From contig CP136063.1 in NCBI GenBank assembly GCA_032622095.1, forward strand, positions 8,413,814 to 8,477,813: a stretch of DNA of 64,000 nt, in the 5' to 3' direction. The stretch's first letter is position 1. Each line of letters opens with the position of its first letter. The notes under the pieces are model-generated. The model had not been told where the DNA came from, did not search any database, and was given only the letters and a program-made list of their open reading frames with translations. The position numbers and the translations under genes were made by a program. The DNA comes from Siphonodentalium dalli (taxonomy: Eukaryota > Mollusca > Scaphopoda > Gadilida > Siphonodentaliidae). This document shows, in pieces, positions 45,721-57,256 of the stretch.

Positions 45721-46148
45721 CAAGGAATCCCTTCATTTTGCTTTATTTTTTAAAATACAAGACCATAAAAAAAGGATTTTAACTAATTTTGAGAAATTGA
45801 GCCTCCGAAATTAGACAAACTCCAAATTTTGGAGGCACATAACTAAAAAAATACTGAACCTATCTAGGAAAGGTTTTCTGTTCTGTAATCAGGGTAGTGC
45901 ACTCTACAAAATGGATATAGAGATCGAAGGATATGTGAAAGGAAGTTTTTTATAAACATCCTTAAAAAGCTATAAAATGAGTATTTTACCAAATTTTGAC
46001 AAATTTATTTCACAAAATTCATCAATTTCGCATTTCTTGATTCTTGTTGATTTTTAGTATATTATTTGTGATGGGTTAAAGTACTTATTCCCACTGAGAA
46101 ACTTTGTGTTGCAATTATTTTGAGGTGAAACCATAAATGCACTGGACT
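45721..46148 (-). repeat. Right long arm, outer part, with terminus
   Basis: The reverse complement of about 37540-37935 (for example TTGGAGGCACATAACT, TTCTGTTCTGTAATC, TTATAAACATCCTT, TTGTGTTGCAATTA). It ends ATAAATGCACTGGACT at the LINE junction. Confidence 0.8.
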
Positions 46149-48668
46149 ATACTGATAGGGGCTTACTATATGCCACACAGAGAGAACCACCACATCGCAG
46201 AGCTAGAGAAGTCCATCAACCTAGCGACATCTGGAAAGCAAAAACACATGATCATCTGTGGGGACTTTAATTGCCCGGATATAGAGTGGAACAGCTCAGT
46301 AGTGAACAGAGGAGCCCAAGACAAAGATATACAAACTCACCTACTAGAAATCATGTCAGAAAAAGGGCTAAAACAAATCCACGAACAACCAACGCGGGGA
46401 AAGAACTTGCTAGACCTGGTCTTCACCAACAATGCATCACTGGTAAAATCATCAACCAGCATACCAGGCATCTCTGACCACGCCATAGTCATTACTGACA
46501 TCGACATGAAGCCCAGATACCAACATTCAAAACCAAGGAAGTGCTATCTATATAAAAAAGCAGACTGGACACAACTTGGACTGGATCTGCAAATACTGGG
46601 AGAAGGCCTACGTACACTAAATAGTGCAACCGTGGAGGATATGTGGAAACATCTGAAGGAGGGCATACATAGATCTATGGACCAACACATACCATCTAAG
46701 CTGATATCACCAAACCAGAACACTCCATGGGTAAACTATAAGATCAAGAAATTGCTACGAAAGAAACAGCGCCTAAATACACAGGCAAAGAAGAACAACA
46801 ACTGGACCAACTATCGAGCCATGCAGAAAGAATGTAAAAGGGAAATGAGGAAGGCTGAGTTGGATTACATCAACGCTAAGATTAAAGAAGGTTTAGAACA
46901 AAAGTCGATGAAACCATTTTGGAGATACATCAAGAGCAGAAAACAAGATAACATCGGAGTGTCGCCGTTGAAATCGCAAGGCAAGCTGATTGACGACCCA
47001 AAAGGCAAAGCAGAAATTCTGGTAAAGCAGTTCCAGTCAGTATTCATCAAGAACCAACCACCACTTCCTGACCTTCCACCCAAATGCGAAAACATCGGCA
47101 AACTGACAGTGACAGTGAATGGCGTCGAAGCCCTGCTGAAGAGGTTAAACCCAACCAAAGCCTCTGGCCCAGACGGTATCCCAAACTCCATTCTAAAGAA
47201 GTACGCAAAACAACTGGCACCTGCCTTCAGGCTCATATTCCAACTATCATTAGACACAGGCACATTGCCAAGGGACTGGCGCAGCGCCAACATAGCCTCA
47301 GTCTACAAAAAAGGAGACCGACATCAAGCGGAAAACTATCGTCCTGTGTCCCTAACATCAGTACCGTGCAAGCTACTAGAACATCTCATATGCCGCCATA
47401 TCCATGAACACCTGGAGAAGCACAACATACTAACAAAGCTAAACCATGGCTTTCGAAGGGGATATTCCTGCGAAACACAACTAGCAGTGACAACACAAGA
47501 CATCCTACAATCATTTGACAACAAGACGCAGATCGACGTGGCCATCCTTGATTTCTCCAAAGCTTTCGACACTGTGCCACATGACAGCCTATTGACCAAA
47601 CTAAATCACTACGGTATCACAGGCCCGGTCAACAGATGGCTAGCATCCTTTCTGAAAGAAAGAAAGATGAGAGTTGCACTCGAGGGATACTACTCAGAAG
47701 AAGTTGACGTGTTATCAGGAGTACCACAGGGAACAGTATTGGGACCGCTGCTCTTTCTCTGTCACATAAATGACCTACCGGACACAGTAACATCACAAGT
47801 CCGCCTATTCGCAGATGACTGCCTCCTGTACCGCCAGATAAACACCTACAAAGACCACGAAATATTGCAACAAGACCTACGCAAACTGGAACAATGGGCC
47901 ACCAAATGGGGGATGCGCTTTAATCCAACTAAGTGCTACATTATGAGCCTAAAGCAGAAGACACAAAGATTTTACCAACTGGCAGGGCAGATACTCCAAG
48001 AAGTCACAAACAACCCGTACCTTGGCGTCCAATTCTCCAATGACATGCAGTGGCATCACCACATCGAGTCCACCACGAAGAAGGCAAACTCCACCCTCGG
48101 CTTCCTTCGGCGTAATCTCAGGTACTGCCAAATGGATCTTAGAAAAACGGCATACATAGCATTAGTCCGCCCTCAGCTAGAGTATGCAGCAACAATCTGG
48201 GATCCTCACTATGAAAAGGACAAGACAAAGCTGGAGAAGGTGCAACGCAAAGGAGCAAGATTTATAAAACAGGACTACCGAACGAGAGAGAAAGGCTGTG
48301 TAACATCAATGCTAAGTGAACTTCAACTACCATCCCAAGAAGCAAGAAGAAAGGAACAGAGACTGACACTATTTTACAAAGTGGTAAAGGGATCATCCCC
48401 GGGTATCAACTCTGAACACTACCTAAGAAACTACCGCCCAAAGAGGAAAAAGAAACCCACAAAATTCAAGGACTTTGTTAGTGACAACATCGTGGAGAAA
48501 CTAACCACAAATAACGAAAGTGCCTACGAACCAATTCATACAAACACAGACCAATACAGATATTCCTTCTTCCCGAGGACTGTACTTGACTGGAACAAAC
48601 TGGACAACAGCACAGTCAATGCCGCCGACCTAGAAACATTCAAGGCGGCTCTGGGAGAACAAAAATAG
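46149..48668 (+). pseudogene. CR1-type LINE ORF2, 3' part (endonuclease C-half and reverse transcriptase)
   Basis: Continues the endonuclease from ILIGAYYMP; GDFNCPDIEW and SDHAIVITDI are catalytic-region motifs. A linker rich in Lys and Arg precedes the reverse transcriptase: LNPTKASGPDGIPN, the basic RSANIASVYKKGD, NYRPVSLTS, HGFRRGYSCETQ, ILDFSKAFDTVPH (first catalytic Asp), SGVPQGTVLGPLLF and the active site FADDCLLY. The C-terminus ends with the LINE-typical FFPRTVLDWNKLD. There is no internal stop or frameshift over 2.5 kb, so the copy was intact when interrupted. An ATG at 46137 is donated by the inserted element and could in principle start a truncated RT. Clade assignment to CR1/L2-like rests on domain order. 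Confidence 0.9.
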
Positions 48669-48747
48669 CGCTCCTCACACCGTCCTGTAAAAGCCAGCTT
48701 TGGTCACTAGGACGTAACAACTACAGATACAGATACAGATACAGATA
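48669..48747 (+). mobile_element. CR1 3' untranslated region and (ACAGAT)n tail
   Basis: A very short 3' region after the stop, ending in about four copies of ACAGAT at 48723-48746. Short tandem-repeat tails instead of poly(A) are a CR1-clade trait. Confidence 0.75.
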
Positions 48748-48810
48748 AACACTAGCATCTCTCCATCCCAAAATCTTAGCTAGTTTTAGTACGAGAAGAC
48801 TTGGACTAAT
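48746..48810 (-). repeat. Inverted repeat, right half (partner 32775-32841)
   Basis: TAAACACTAGCATCTCTCCA continuing to CTTGGACTAA is the near-exact reverse complement of the left half and abuts the CR1 tail. Confidence 0.7.
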
Positions 48811-48829
48811 CCATGCTATAACGACATAT

Positions 48830-49780
48830 GTCAATACATGGTCACGAGTCATTTACAAGTCTATAGGAGCTCGTACATGAGAATGGCCTATATATTTCAG
48901 ATTGAGATACCATGAACTACCCTTTGGAACCGGTGACCAATACCCATTTACATGGGCAGCCATGGGCCCATTACCAACCCACAGTTACTAAGGAACAGCA
49001 TCCAATGACGTGTCTTAACTACTGTGTCCATGTCATAGAAAGGGGCCTGGGCCGATGATATACTATTTAGGGTTCGTTCTATTGATTTGCCTGGGTACAT
49101 GTCATGTGTACATAACTATAGACACTTATGTATTTGCACTACATGTGGTGTTCATGTGGGTCCATAGCGTATGCGTGGCTGTGGTTATAACCTAGATAGT
49201 CATGGCACATGTACATTCATTGGGTGGGTTCATGTTTTACATATAAATGTCTTGTGATAAAGTCATAACTAAATCAGCCTGGATACATGGGCTGTCCATA
49301 GTGGCCCGTCTCAATTTCCTACCTATATGAGCCTGGGTCCATAGCCAAGCTATGGTGGTGCACACTACCAATCGATAGGGACCTTCATGCTATAGCGCGT
49401 TGGTCGAATGGCTGAAAACGGACGTACGTATACATGTACGGTATTCATATAGTATAGAGACGTAGATCCATGCACATGCATGGACTTACCCGTAGGCATG
49501 GGGTCCATGTGTCTCCTATATACAATGTATGTTGATCAGTCCATGGCCTACCAGCATATATGTGAATCTATGAAATGATTGATAACGCCGGTGCCGTAGC
49601 TTTTATTTAGGGACATGTGTACAATAACGTCCAAGTATAGTGTATATGTCACTCTTAAGTAGATATTGTACCATATTTGACCATTACAATGACATATATG
49701 TAGTCATTTTACGTATACCGAGAACTTGAAAACGTCGCCGCCATGTTCTCGGCTGGCGGTAACACAAAGGCATGAGTCGT
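48830..49780 (+). repeat. Diverged CCATGG/CATGTGTA-rich tandem tract
   Basis: An irregular array of about 55-65-bp units on the theme GCCTGGGTCCATGGCCTA(T/C)ATG. No coding frame. A similar tract at 54790-55500 has the same orientation. It ends near GCCGCCATGTTCTCGG. Confidence 0.5.
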
Positions 49781-50149
49781 GCCTAAGTGTTAATTAACGG
49801 GACCTGGGTCTGTTTGGTGATTATAATTAATTGAGTTGTGTACACTAATATGTGTTACTGTTAGTTAATCACTGCGATGTGTGAGTGCATAACATTGTAG
49901 GTGAGAAGAACAAATCCTACTTCTCAAATCAGCAATTGAAACTGGATCTATAATTGGTATCGACGGAACATTTAATCTTGCATCTTGCTATGTAACAACT
50001 ATTATTTTAAACAAGACAGTCAATGACTGTGGGGTCGCTCACTAGACTGCAAAGACTGATAAGACTGGGACTCTGGAGACCACAACAGTCAGAACTTTTC
50101 ATAATCACTTTAAAAGAAGTAGATATCTAAAGAGTTAAATCTAAAACAA
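49781..50149. other. No gene recognised
   Basis: Unique-looking A+T-rich sequence between two repeats; no open frame or element end seen. Confidence 0.4.
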
Positions 50150-50690
50150 AAAATTTGGAGTTATGTCCCTGGCCCCGCCCACATTTGACCCAGTGACCTG
50201 ATTTGAACAAATCTGAACCCCAGTCACCCAAGGATCCTTCATACCAAATATGAACCCATATAGCCTGATGGTATTTGAGAAGAAGTCACTTTAAGAATAC
50301 TATGGAGGGAAAGAGTTATGGCCCTTGCTTCGCAACTATTTCAAGTAAACTCATTTGAACAAATCTGAATGTGAGTCACCTAGGGAACATCCACACCAAA
50401 TATGAAAACCATTCGGTCTTATTGTTCTGAAGATGTTTAAAAGAATTACTATGGTGGGAAAGAGTTATGGCCCTGGCTTCGCAACTATTTGACCCAGTGA
50501 CCGCATTTGAACAAATCTGAATGAGAATCACCTAGGGAACATCCACACCAAATATGAACCCATTTGGTCTTATGGTTCCAGAGGAGAAGATGTTCAAATA
50601 ATTGTTGTCAGACGGATGGACGGACAGACGATGGACGGACGAGGAGTGATGACTATAGCTCCGCCGGAGCACAGGTAGGGTGGCTGGTTG
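50150..50690 (+). mobile_element. Third satellite-bearing family (U), copy 1
   Basis: Tandem units of about 175 bp (GTTATGTCCCTGG or GTTATGGCCCTGG, ATTTGACCCAGTGACC, ATTTGAACAAATCTGAA, CACACCAAATATGAA) are followed by an ACGG/ACAG tract (50612-50642) and an end block GGAGTGATGACTATAGCTCC. Same architecture as families S and T with unrelated sequence. Confidence 0.7.
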
Positions 50691-50729
50691 ATAATTAAAT
50701 CTCTTATCTCCGCCCCTATTTGAACAAAC

Positions 50730-51115
50730 GTGAATCCCCATCTATGAGATCCATTCATTTGGTAATTTCAGACATTAGATTTTAAGAGTTGAACTGAACT
50801 GATTTTCCTAAAATGACCCCAAATCTGAAAAAATCTAAACCCCAGTCACCGAAGGACCATCCATACCAAACATAATCTAAATAGTCCAGATGGTTCTTGA
50901 GAAGAAATTGTTTTAAGAATTACTATGGAAGGAAAGAGTTATGGCCCTGACTTCTCACATATTTGACCTGATGAACTCATTTGAACAAATCTGAATGTGA
51001 GTCACCTGGGGGACATCCACACCTAAATATATAAACCCATTTGGTCTTTAATATGTATCTGGAGAAGAAAACAATTGATGGACGGATAGAGACATAATGA
51101 CAGATGGATGGATGG
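50730..51115 (+). repeat. Family U fragment
   Basis: One to two diverged units (ACCCCAGTCACCGAAGGACC, GTTATGGCCCTGACTTC, ATTTGAACAAATCTGAATG) followed by a decayed GATGGACGGATAG tract; the end block is missing. Confidence 0.6.
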
Positions 51116-51124
51116 GAGAACAGT

Positions 51125-52720
51125 CTGACATAGAGACTGACAAATTCAATCCAATATACCCCCCAAGTTTTCTTTGCAAAATCATGGTATAATGAGTTCA
51201 ACTGGATACTGGTGGTTAAGAACATAATATTCGAACAGACAAGCCTGAACATAGTGTCTGACATTTGCAGAATGAGGTCACCAAAGGGTGAATTTAATGA
51301 CACAATCCTGCAATGTGGGCTAACATCACCAAATTCACCCTCTGGGGACCTCATTCTGTGTAGGCCTCAACTGCTATGGGAGACATAGCATTAGATTGAA
51401 GTTCTCCAGTTAAAGTTGGTGATGTGCACCCATTGGGCACCTCAATTATGCATTTTATATTCACAAATTAGGGGATATAGAAACTAAACAGAAGGGCTAA
51501 AGTAAGTAAAAATGTCAATTTAAGTGCCTATATACTTCCCAGAAGATGAGGCCTAAGCAGAATGAGGACCCTGGCTAGTGTATTTGGTGATGCTAGACTG
51601 CTGTGCAGGGTAGCATAACTAAATTCACCCTCTGGGGACCTCATTCTGCAAATGCCAGATAGAAGACAAATTTAATCCAATATATACCCCCCCCCCCCCC
51701 ATTTTTCTTTGAATATTAGTCGTATGATTTCATCTGGATAATTGGTGATTAAAACAATAATATGAAATGGCCAAACCTGAATTTAGTATGTCTGACATTT
51801 GCAGAATTAGGTCCCAAAAATGTGGATTTAATGACAATATTCTGTAAGGCAGGCTAGCATCACCAAATTCATCCTCAATCTGATTAGGCCTCAATGGCCA
51901 ATAAAACCAAGGAACAGATTGAAGTCCTACAGTTGAAGTTGGTGATACACACCCATTGAGCACCTCAATTATGCATTTTATCTTCTGCAAATTAGGGGGA
52001 CATTGAAACTGAACAGGTGGAAAAAGTGACTAAATCAAACTGTCAATTTGATACTTAGGATACTTCCAAGAAGATGAGGACTAAGCAGAATTAGGTCCCT
52101 GGCAGGTGTATTTGGTGATGCTAGCATGCTGTATGGAATAACAACACTAAATTCACCATCTGGGGACCTCACTATGTAAATGTCAGACACACTATTTCCA
52201 GACTTGAAGAAATCAAAGCCATTCACAGTATCATTGAATGTCAGTCATTAAATTGCCACAGATATGTTTAGATTAGAATAATACATGTCATCTGGCCAGT
52301 TTATATAATTAATGACCTGTACCTTTACAGATATATATGCCTCTGTGGTGAGAATCTGAGGTATTAAATTGAGAGGTGATATGGCTTGGAAGGGATGTTG
52401 GTTGATGGCAGAGTTGGGCCTGGGCCATATGGGAGGGGGTGGGTGGGGGAGGGTGGAATGTTTCCATAATTTCATTAAAGAGTAAAGTTTCATAACTCTG
52501 CAGATGTTATATATAATGGTGTCACTTTTTTTCAAATTTTAAAACATGTTTAAAAAAAAATTGTCCCAGAAGATGAGGCCTAAGCAGAATAAGGTAATTG
52601 AGGTGTATTTGGTGATGCTAGCCTGTTGTATGGGGTAGCAACACTAAATTCACCATCTGGGGACTTCATTCTGCAAATGTCAGACACACTATGTCCAGGC
52701 TTGGAGAAATGAACAATGGA
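51125..52720 (+). repeat. About 530-bp tandem repeat with internal inverted repeats
   Basis: Two full units (from about 51125 and 51657) and one partial unit (52560-52720). Each holds GTCTGACATTTGCAGAATGA and, about 400 bp on, the inverse CATTCTGCAAATG(T/C)CAGA, so the unit looks like a TIR element trapped in tandem. A run of about 15 C lies at 51688-51702. The 52205-52555 gap shows no repeat match. Confidence 0.6.
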
Positions 52721-53204
52721 CTATTCCTTGTAGACTCTGGTAGTTGTTTAGCTAATGTCATGTCTTGTAATGACAGATGGTAAACTGGTCTGAAGCAAGC
52801 AGTATTCAGCAAGAGGATCGGGTGACCACACTATGATAAATTGGCTTTTTCAATAATACAGGCTAGAGTGTCCTCTTAAAAATTAATAGTGCATAGCAAA
52901 GGGGTGTGAATTATAAAGGGCCATAACTCTGTTAAAATATATCGGATCAAACCCATATTTTAACTTGATCTGTATATAAGTGTCAAAAATTCATATACCG
53001 GTACCAAATTTGGTGTTGATCAGATGAAAAATGTTTGAGTAATCCTGTCTTGGATGAATTCTATATCAAAACAAGAGTGGAAGGGGTTAAATAAACAATA
53101 CCAAAATCCATACAGATGAAGAACATGCTAAGAAAAATCTAGGTAAGAAATATGAGGCTGTGATGTGTCCTAAACAAAAATTAAAGGTCAAAATGCAAAA
53201 AAAG
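52721..53204. other. Interspersed non-coding sequence
   Basis: Contains GGGCCATAACTCTGTTAAAA and CCAAATTTGGTGTTGATCAG, phrases that read like another interspersed repeat of molluscan type. No coding frame. Confidence 0.4.
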
Positions 53205-53628
53205 AAAATTTTTGTTTTTAAAGTTATGTCCCTGGCTCTGTCCCTATTTGACCCAGTGACCCCATTTGAACAAATCTGAACCCCAGTCACCCAAGGACTC
53301 TCCATACCAAATATTAGCTAAATTGGCCCAATGGTTATGGACAAGAAGTTGTTGTAAGAATTACTATGGAGGAATAGAGTTATGGCCCTGGTTTCGCAAC
53401 TATTTGACCCAGTGACCTCATTTGAACAAATCTGAATGAGAGTCACCTAGGGAACATCCACACCAAATATGAACCAATTTGGTATGATGGTTTCAGAGGA
53501 GAAGATGTTTTTAAAAAAGTTGACGGACGGACAGACGGACGGACAGACGGACAGACGGACGGACGGACGACGGACGAGGAGTGATGAGTATAGCTCCACC
53601 GGAGACTTTGTCTCAGGTGAGCTAAAAA
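53205..53628 (+). mobile_element. Third satellite-bearing family (U), copy 2
   Basis: Units as in copy 1, then a longer (ACGG/ACAG)n tract at 53521-53577 and the end block GGAGTGATGAGTATAGCTCC followed by CAGGTGAGCTAAAAACC. Confidence 0.7.
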
Positions 53629-54423
53629 CCCTAATATTATAAGGAAATCAACTTCAGATCCACCAATACTTTTAGGACCTTTATTGTTTCATTGGGATGG
53701 TACTTTTTAATCTTACCATCGGTTTTTATCTTATTTATCAAGTAAATTAGCAGGCATTTCACAAGATAAAGTAACATTTGGAACTGGTGATGAATTGTAA
53801 CTTGTGAATGCCATAACATCTTGTTTCCCAAACAGCACGCATACACTATGCACACGCCATCTTAAGGACAATCTGCTCCATATTATAAAAAGACCGTCAA
53901 TGACGAGACTGTGCAACAAGTAATCAATAAGGTTTTCAATACAAAGACTGGACTTCTGACGACAATTGACAATGGCAGACATACGATGAGACAGAAGCTG
54001 ACATACTTACGCAAAACAGACGATATTTGACAAATTCATTCATGCCGAGATTACGAACTAAAATATTTGACGCTCGAAAGCAAAATAAAAACATTCCTAA
54101 ATTTTGGACTAATAACAATTGTGAATCAATGAATAATATTATTAAATTATCAACCGATTGGAAAATATTAGAACTCCCAGACTTAACAGACAGACTTTAT
54201 GAAATTGTAAATGATCAACTCAGGGATATTAGAAGTGCGCTGCACTCAACTAGTTAGCGGAAAAATTCAAAGTAAGACATCAAATTTGGGTAAACTTGCC
54301 ACCGGAACGAAGAGATAGACGTCTAAAACAAATTCTACAATTCGTATCAGCTCCTTCGACTGTTTTGCTATCAACAGACGAAAAAAAAAAGTCCCAAATG
54401 GCAATGTCACACACTCCCCTTTG
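53629..54423 (+). pseudogene. MULE-type transposase fragment, broken
   Basis: Successive frames read PPILLGPLLFHWDGTF (stop) SYHRFLSYLSSKLAG and VTFGTGDEL, then VNAITSCFPNSTHTLCTRHL and KDNL, a further stretch with a stop, then FWTNNNCESMNNIIKLSTDW with ELPDLTDRLYEIVNDQLRD, then after another shift FKVRHQIWVNLPPERRDRRL. GTDGE-like, CTRHLKDN and NNxxESMN are features of a MULE-related transposase family common in invertebrates. At least three lesions (stops or frameshifts) make it dead. The N-terminal half and first catalytic Asp region are largely absent. It abuts family U copy 2 at its left. Family call is from motif recall. Confidence 0.55.
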
Positions 54424-54438
54424 ATGGGGTAAATGTGT

Positions 54439-54524
54439 CAAACCGAGAAGACACTACAAACCGAGAACAATCTTAATTATCAAACCGAGAAGACACTACA
54501 AACCGAGAACAAGCTTAATTAATT
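54439..54524 (+). repeat. Two-copy 42-bp direct repeat (AAACCGAGAAG)
   Basis: CAAACCGAGAAGACACTACA and AACCGAGAACAA recur 42 bp apart (54439 and 54481), both followed by CTTAATTA. GTTCTCGGT inversions of the same motif occur at 54698-54714 and, as GTTCTCGGC, at 49745. Confidence 0.65.
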
Positions 54525-54789
54525 AAGCCGATACGCTGTGTGTTAAACGAGATCGTCGCTCGGTGGCGCTTACAATTTGTTAACAATATGTCGGTTAAAT
54601 GCATAAAAGTAAACATTTTAATGAAAATATTGATGTCTACTGTAGATATTTCAAATAAAACACTATATTTAATGTATATAAGGCATTTTAAACCTTGTTC
54701 TCGGTTGTTCTCGGTAAATAGGGTGACACATCCATATAGGCACCTGTATCACTGCATACATCATTATAGTCACTTGTGTATTAACACTA
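54525..54789. other. Spacer without recognised gene
   Basis: Contains the inverted CCGAGAAC/GTTCTCGG partner motifs, possibly the terminal region of the element that carried the MULE transposase. Confidence 0.35.
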
Positions 54790-55500
54790 TTTAAACTTGC
54801 CTGGATCTTTGGTGTAGATATATCACGTACGAGGGGTGGATCCATATCCTACATATAGACAGACACCAGCTTATGCCTGGGTATAATTCAATATGGCATA
54901 CATATATCGGCCTTGGTCCATGGCCTACACGTATGGATATGTGTCCATGGCCAAACTACAGTGCCATGTGTATGGGCTATTTATAAGGGTCCCCCATCCT
55001 TAACTTTCGTCTATGTGGCATCGGTCCAATATCTATATATAGGTTGGTCTGTCATAAAACTGTCTCATATGTTCATACCATATATAGGTTCCTGATTCCA
55101 TGGTGCACTAATCTATTGTGCATCGGACTTGGTCTATGGTATCTTAGTACATGGTCTATCTGTGGGCACTTGGTTATTTGCACCATGTAACAGTGTCATG
55201 GTCATGATCATAAGATATCATACATGTATGGTTATATGAAGCGGTCTGGTTCATGAAATATACATATCCTACGTACATAGCCTATGTGTATGGACATGGG
55301 TCATGTGAATATATATGTGCCTAGGTTCCTAACCTAACTATTGTAGGCTAGGGCCATGGCTAACATATTGGTGGCTGACCCTAGCTATGTTATTCATATA
55401 TAGTAGAGTTGGTCCGTGACTTACATTATATAACTAGCTGTCTGGTCTATGGCTTATATAACTATTATGGCCATGCCTCATATTAAATATAAGCAACAAC
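54790..55500 (+). repeat. Second CCATGG-rich diverged tandem tract
   Basis: Same theme as 48830-49780 (GGTCCATGGCCTACACGTAT, GTGTCCATGGCC, AGGGCCATGGC). Non-coding. Confidence 0.5.
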
Positions 55501-55559
55501 TTTTCAACTCTCACTTTGAATTCCCGATATCTAAACTGATGGACCACAATGGATAAGTG

Positions 55560-55807
55560 TACCCATATTCTGGTTAGACTCACACTAACAACATTTATAA
55601 TTGTTTTCACCATAAAAACGTTAATACTACCATAATATCAGTCATATGTGCATGTTTGTATTTCGGGTGTGACCCTGGCAACAGTTACCACTCATAGAAG
55701 TAAGAATTATATGGTATTTTTTTCAGCCATCTCAACACTAACAACAACTATTCAAATTGCTTTCAACACAAAGGTGCTATTAGGTGTAGTTTAGTTTGTT
55801 AAAGCTA
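55560..55807 (-). repeat. X-box-like tandem array, right arm, inner part
   Basis: The reverse complement of units in the 31.5-32.5 kb array (CACTAACAACATTTATAATT, CATAATATCAGTCATATGTG, CTGGCAACAGTTACCA). Interrupted at 55808 by a TIR element. Confidence 0.65.
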
Positions 55808-57254
55808 CTGTTATGCCCTAAGTAAATGGCCCATCTAACTGAAGTGGCACCCCAGTTTAACTGCAGTCCGTTTTAACCTAACCGCGGTTATAAGATGCGT
55901 TTAAAACGCAAGAGAACCAAATAAATTGTGCGGTTAAAACGGATACGTCGCGGTTAAACCGGTATATGTCGCTCTTAATGGAACAGATACCATATGGCGT
56001 ATATGGCGTGTCATGTTTTAGTTGCCATGCTCGTTAGACAATTAAGTTAGCACAAATGACATGCCAGTGTCCCTTTCAATATCAATATTTTTTGTTGTGG
56101 ATCTTCTATTTATTTTGGATAAATAGAACAGACATTCATATACCAATATTTTTTGTTTTGGGTAAACGGAAGATTGTGATGTATGGTGTGAAAAAATAAA
56201 AGTGTTTTTGTGTGTTTTATTTATTTTTGGATTTCTTTTTATTATGTTGTATACTTTATAGTAGCCTTTTGGTGAAAATAACAGTTGGGCTAACCCCGAC
56301 GGGTAATCGAAATCCTTACGGCCCATTTTCGACTTTAACCATCGATAAAATAAATATTTATATAATTATATATAGATATAATTATTCGACAATTTAGCTG
56401 ACGAGTGCCGGTCACTTTCAATGTAAGGAAAACGCGTTTAAAATGGATCAACCGCAAAACGGAAAAAACGCATTCAAACGGATCAAATGGCCACTGAATT
56501 TCAAACGGATTTGAGTGGATAATTATATAATAATATAAAGTGGGGGTTAGAGTCCCACACATGCATCATAAATGTAAAGTGAGAGAAACAATACATAGTC
56601 ACAAAATGCGTTTAAACGGAACAACCGCACTCTTCAAACATCGGGCATTATTCAGATATCGGAAACCGATATTTAAGTTTTCCGATCTTGCATTCGTTGC
56701 TATATAATCATAATTAACTACAAACGTGACACGCCAGCAAGATTCGCGAATTGCGTATGTACTATTACTAGTATTAAATTCAGCACTCTATTTTGCTTCA
56801 AACATAAGCATGTATTTTTTCACAAGCCGAACAACGGACGTACCGGTATACTAGAACATATACGTCAAAATTATACAGTTTTCAACAAGTCGGGATTAAA
56901 ACATAAAATATATCGTGTTGAGTACCGATGGTGATAACAAAAACATACAATCAACTCCTGGTCGATTATGAAGTTACCACTTTGCCGTGATCGCTAAAAC
57001 ACAAAACGATAACATAGACTGGTAGATGCATGGGTAGTACCCCTCTCTTTCCCATTAAATATTCAAATACCGGAAGGTTAACGTTTACGTGCGGTGTAAC
57101 CGCAGTTAAGGGTTATTAACTGCGGTAACCTAACCGCATGTACCTGCGATGCCACCGCAGTTACGGCAAATAACTGCGGTGCGGTTACGGTTTAACCGCA
57201 GTTGTAAACGGATTATAACTGCAGGTAATGGGTCATTTACTTAGGGCATAACAG
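55808..57254. mobile_element. 1.45-kb TIR element rich in GCGGTTA palindromes
   Basis: Ends CTGTTATGCCCTAAGTAAAT and its inverse, continuing GGCCCA/TGGGTC. TA lies on both sides (55806-55807 and 57255-57256), and the X-box repeat unit is rejoined if the element is removed. The terminal 150-250 bp are packed with AACCGCGGTT, ACCGCAGTTA and ACTGCGGTTA motifs. The centre (56040-56600) is different A+T-rich sequence. No coding frame is convincing. Confidence 0.75.
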
Positions 57255-57256
57255 TA

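Larger units (their letters stand above)
36350..46148. mobile_element. 9.8-kb DNA element inserted in the CR1 endonuclease
   Basis: The ends AGTCCAGTGCATTTATG (36350) and its exact inverse (to 46148) are flanked by ATACT on both sides (36345-36349 and 46149-46153). One ATACT between the flanks restores the LINE reading frame, which confirms the insertion boundaries. A TIR starting TAGTCC with a 3-bp TAC duplication is an equivalent reading. A third copy of the terminus lies at 37540; arms of about 0.95 kb from 37540 rightward and from 46148 leftward are inverted copies. Inside are a 172-bp tandem array, a minus-strand gene fragment and two family S copies. No transposase catalytic domain was found and the superfamily is unknown. 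Confidence 0.85.

Noticed and set aside
48830-55500. The two CCATGG-rich tracts as inverted arms of one element
   Set aside because: Their motif has the same orientation in both tracts, so they are not an inverted pair.
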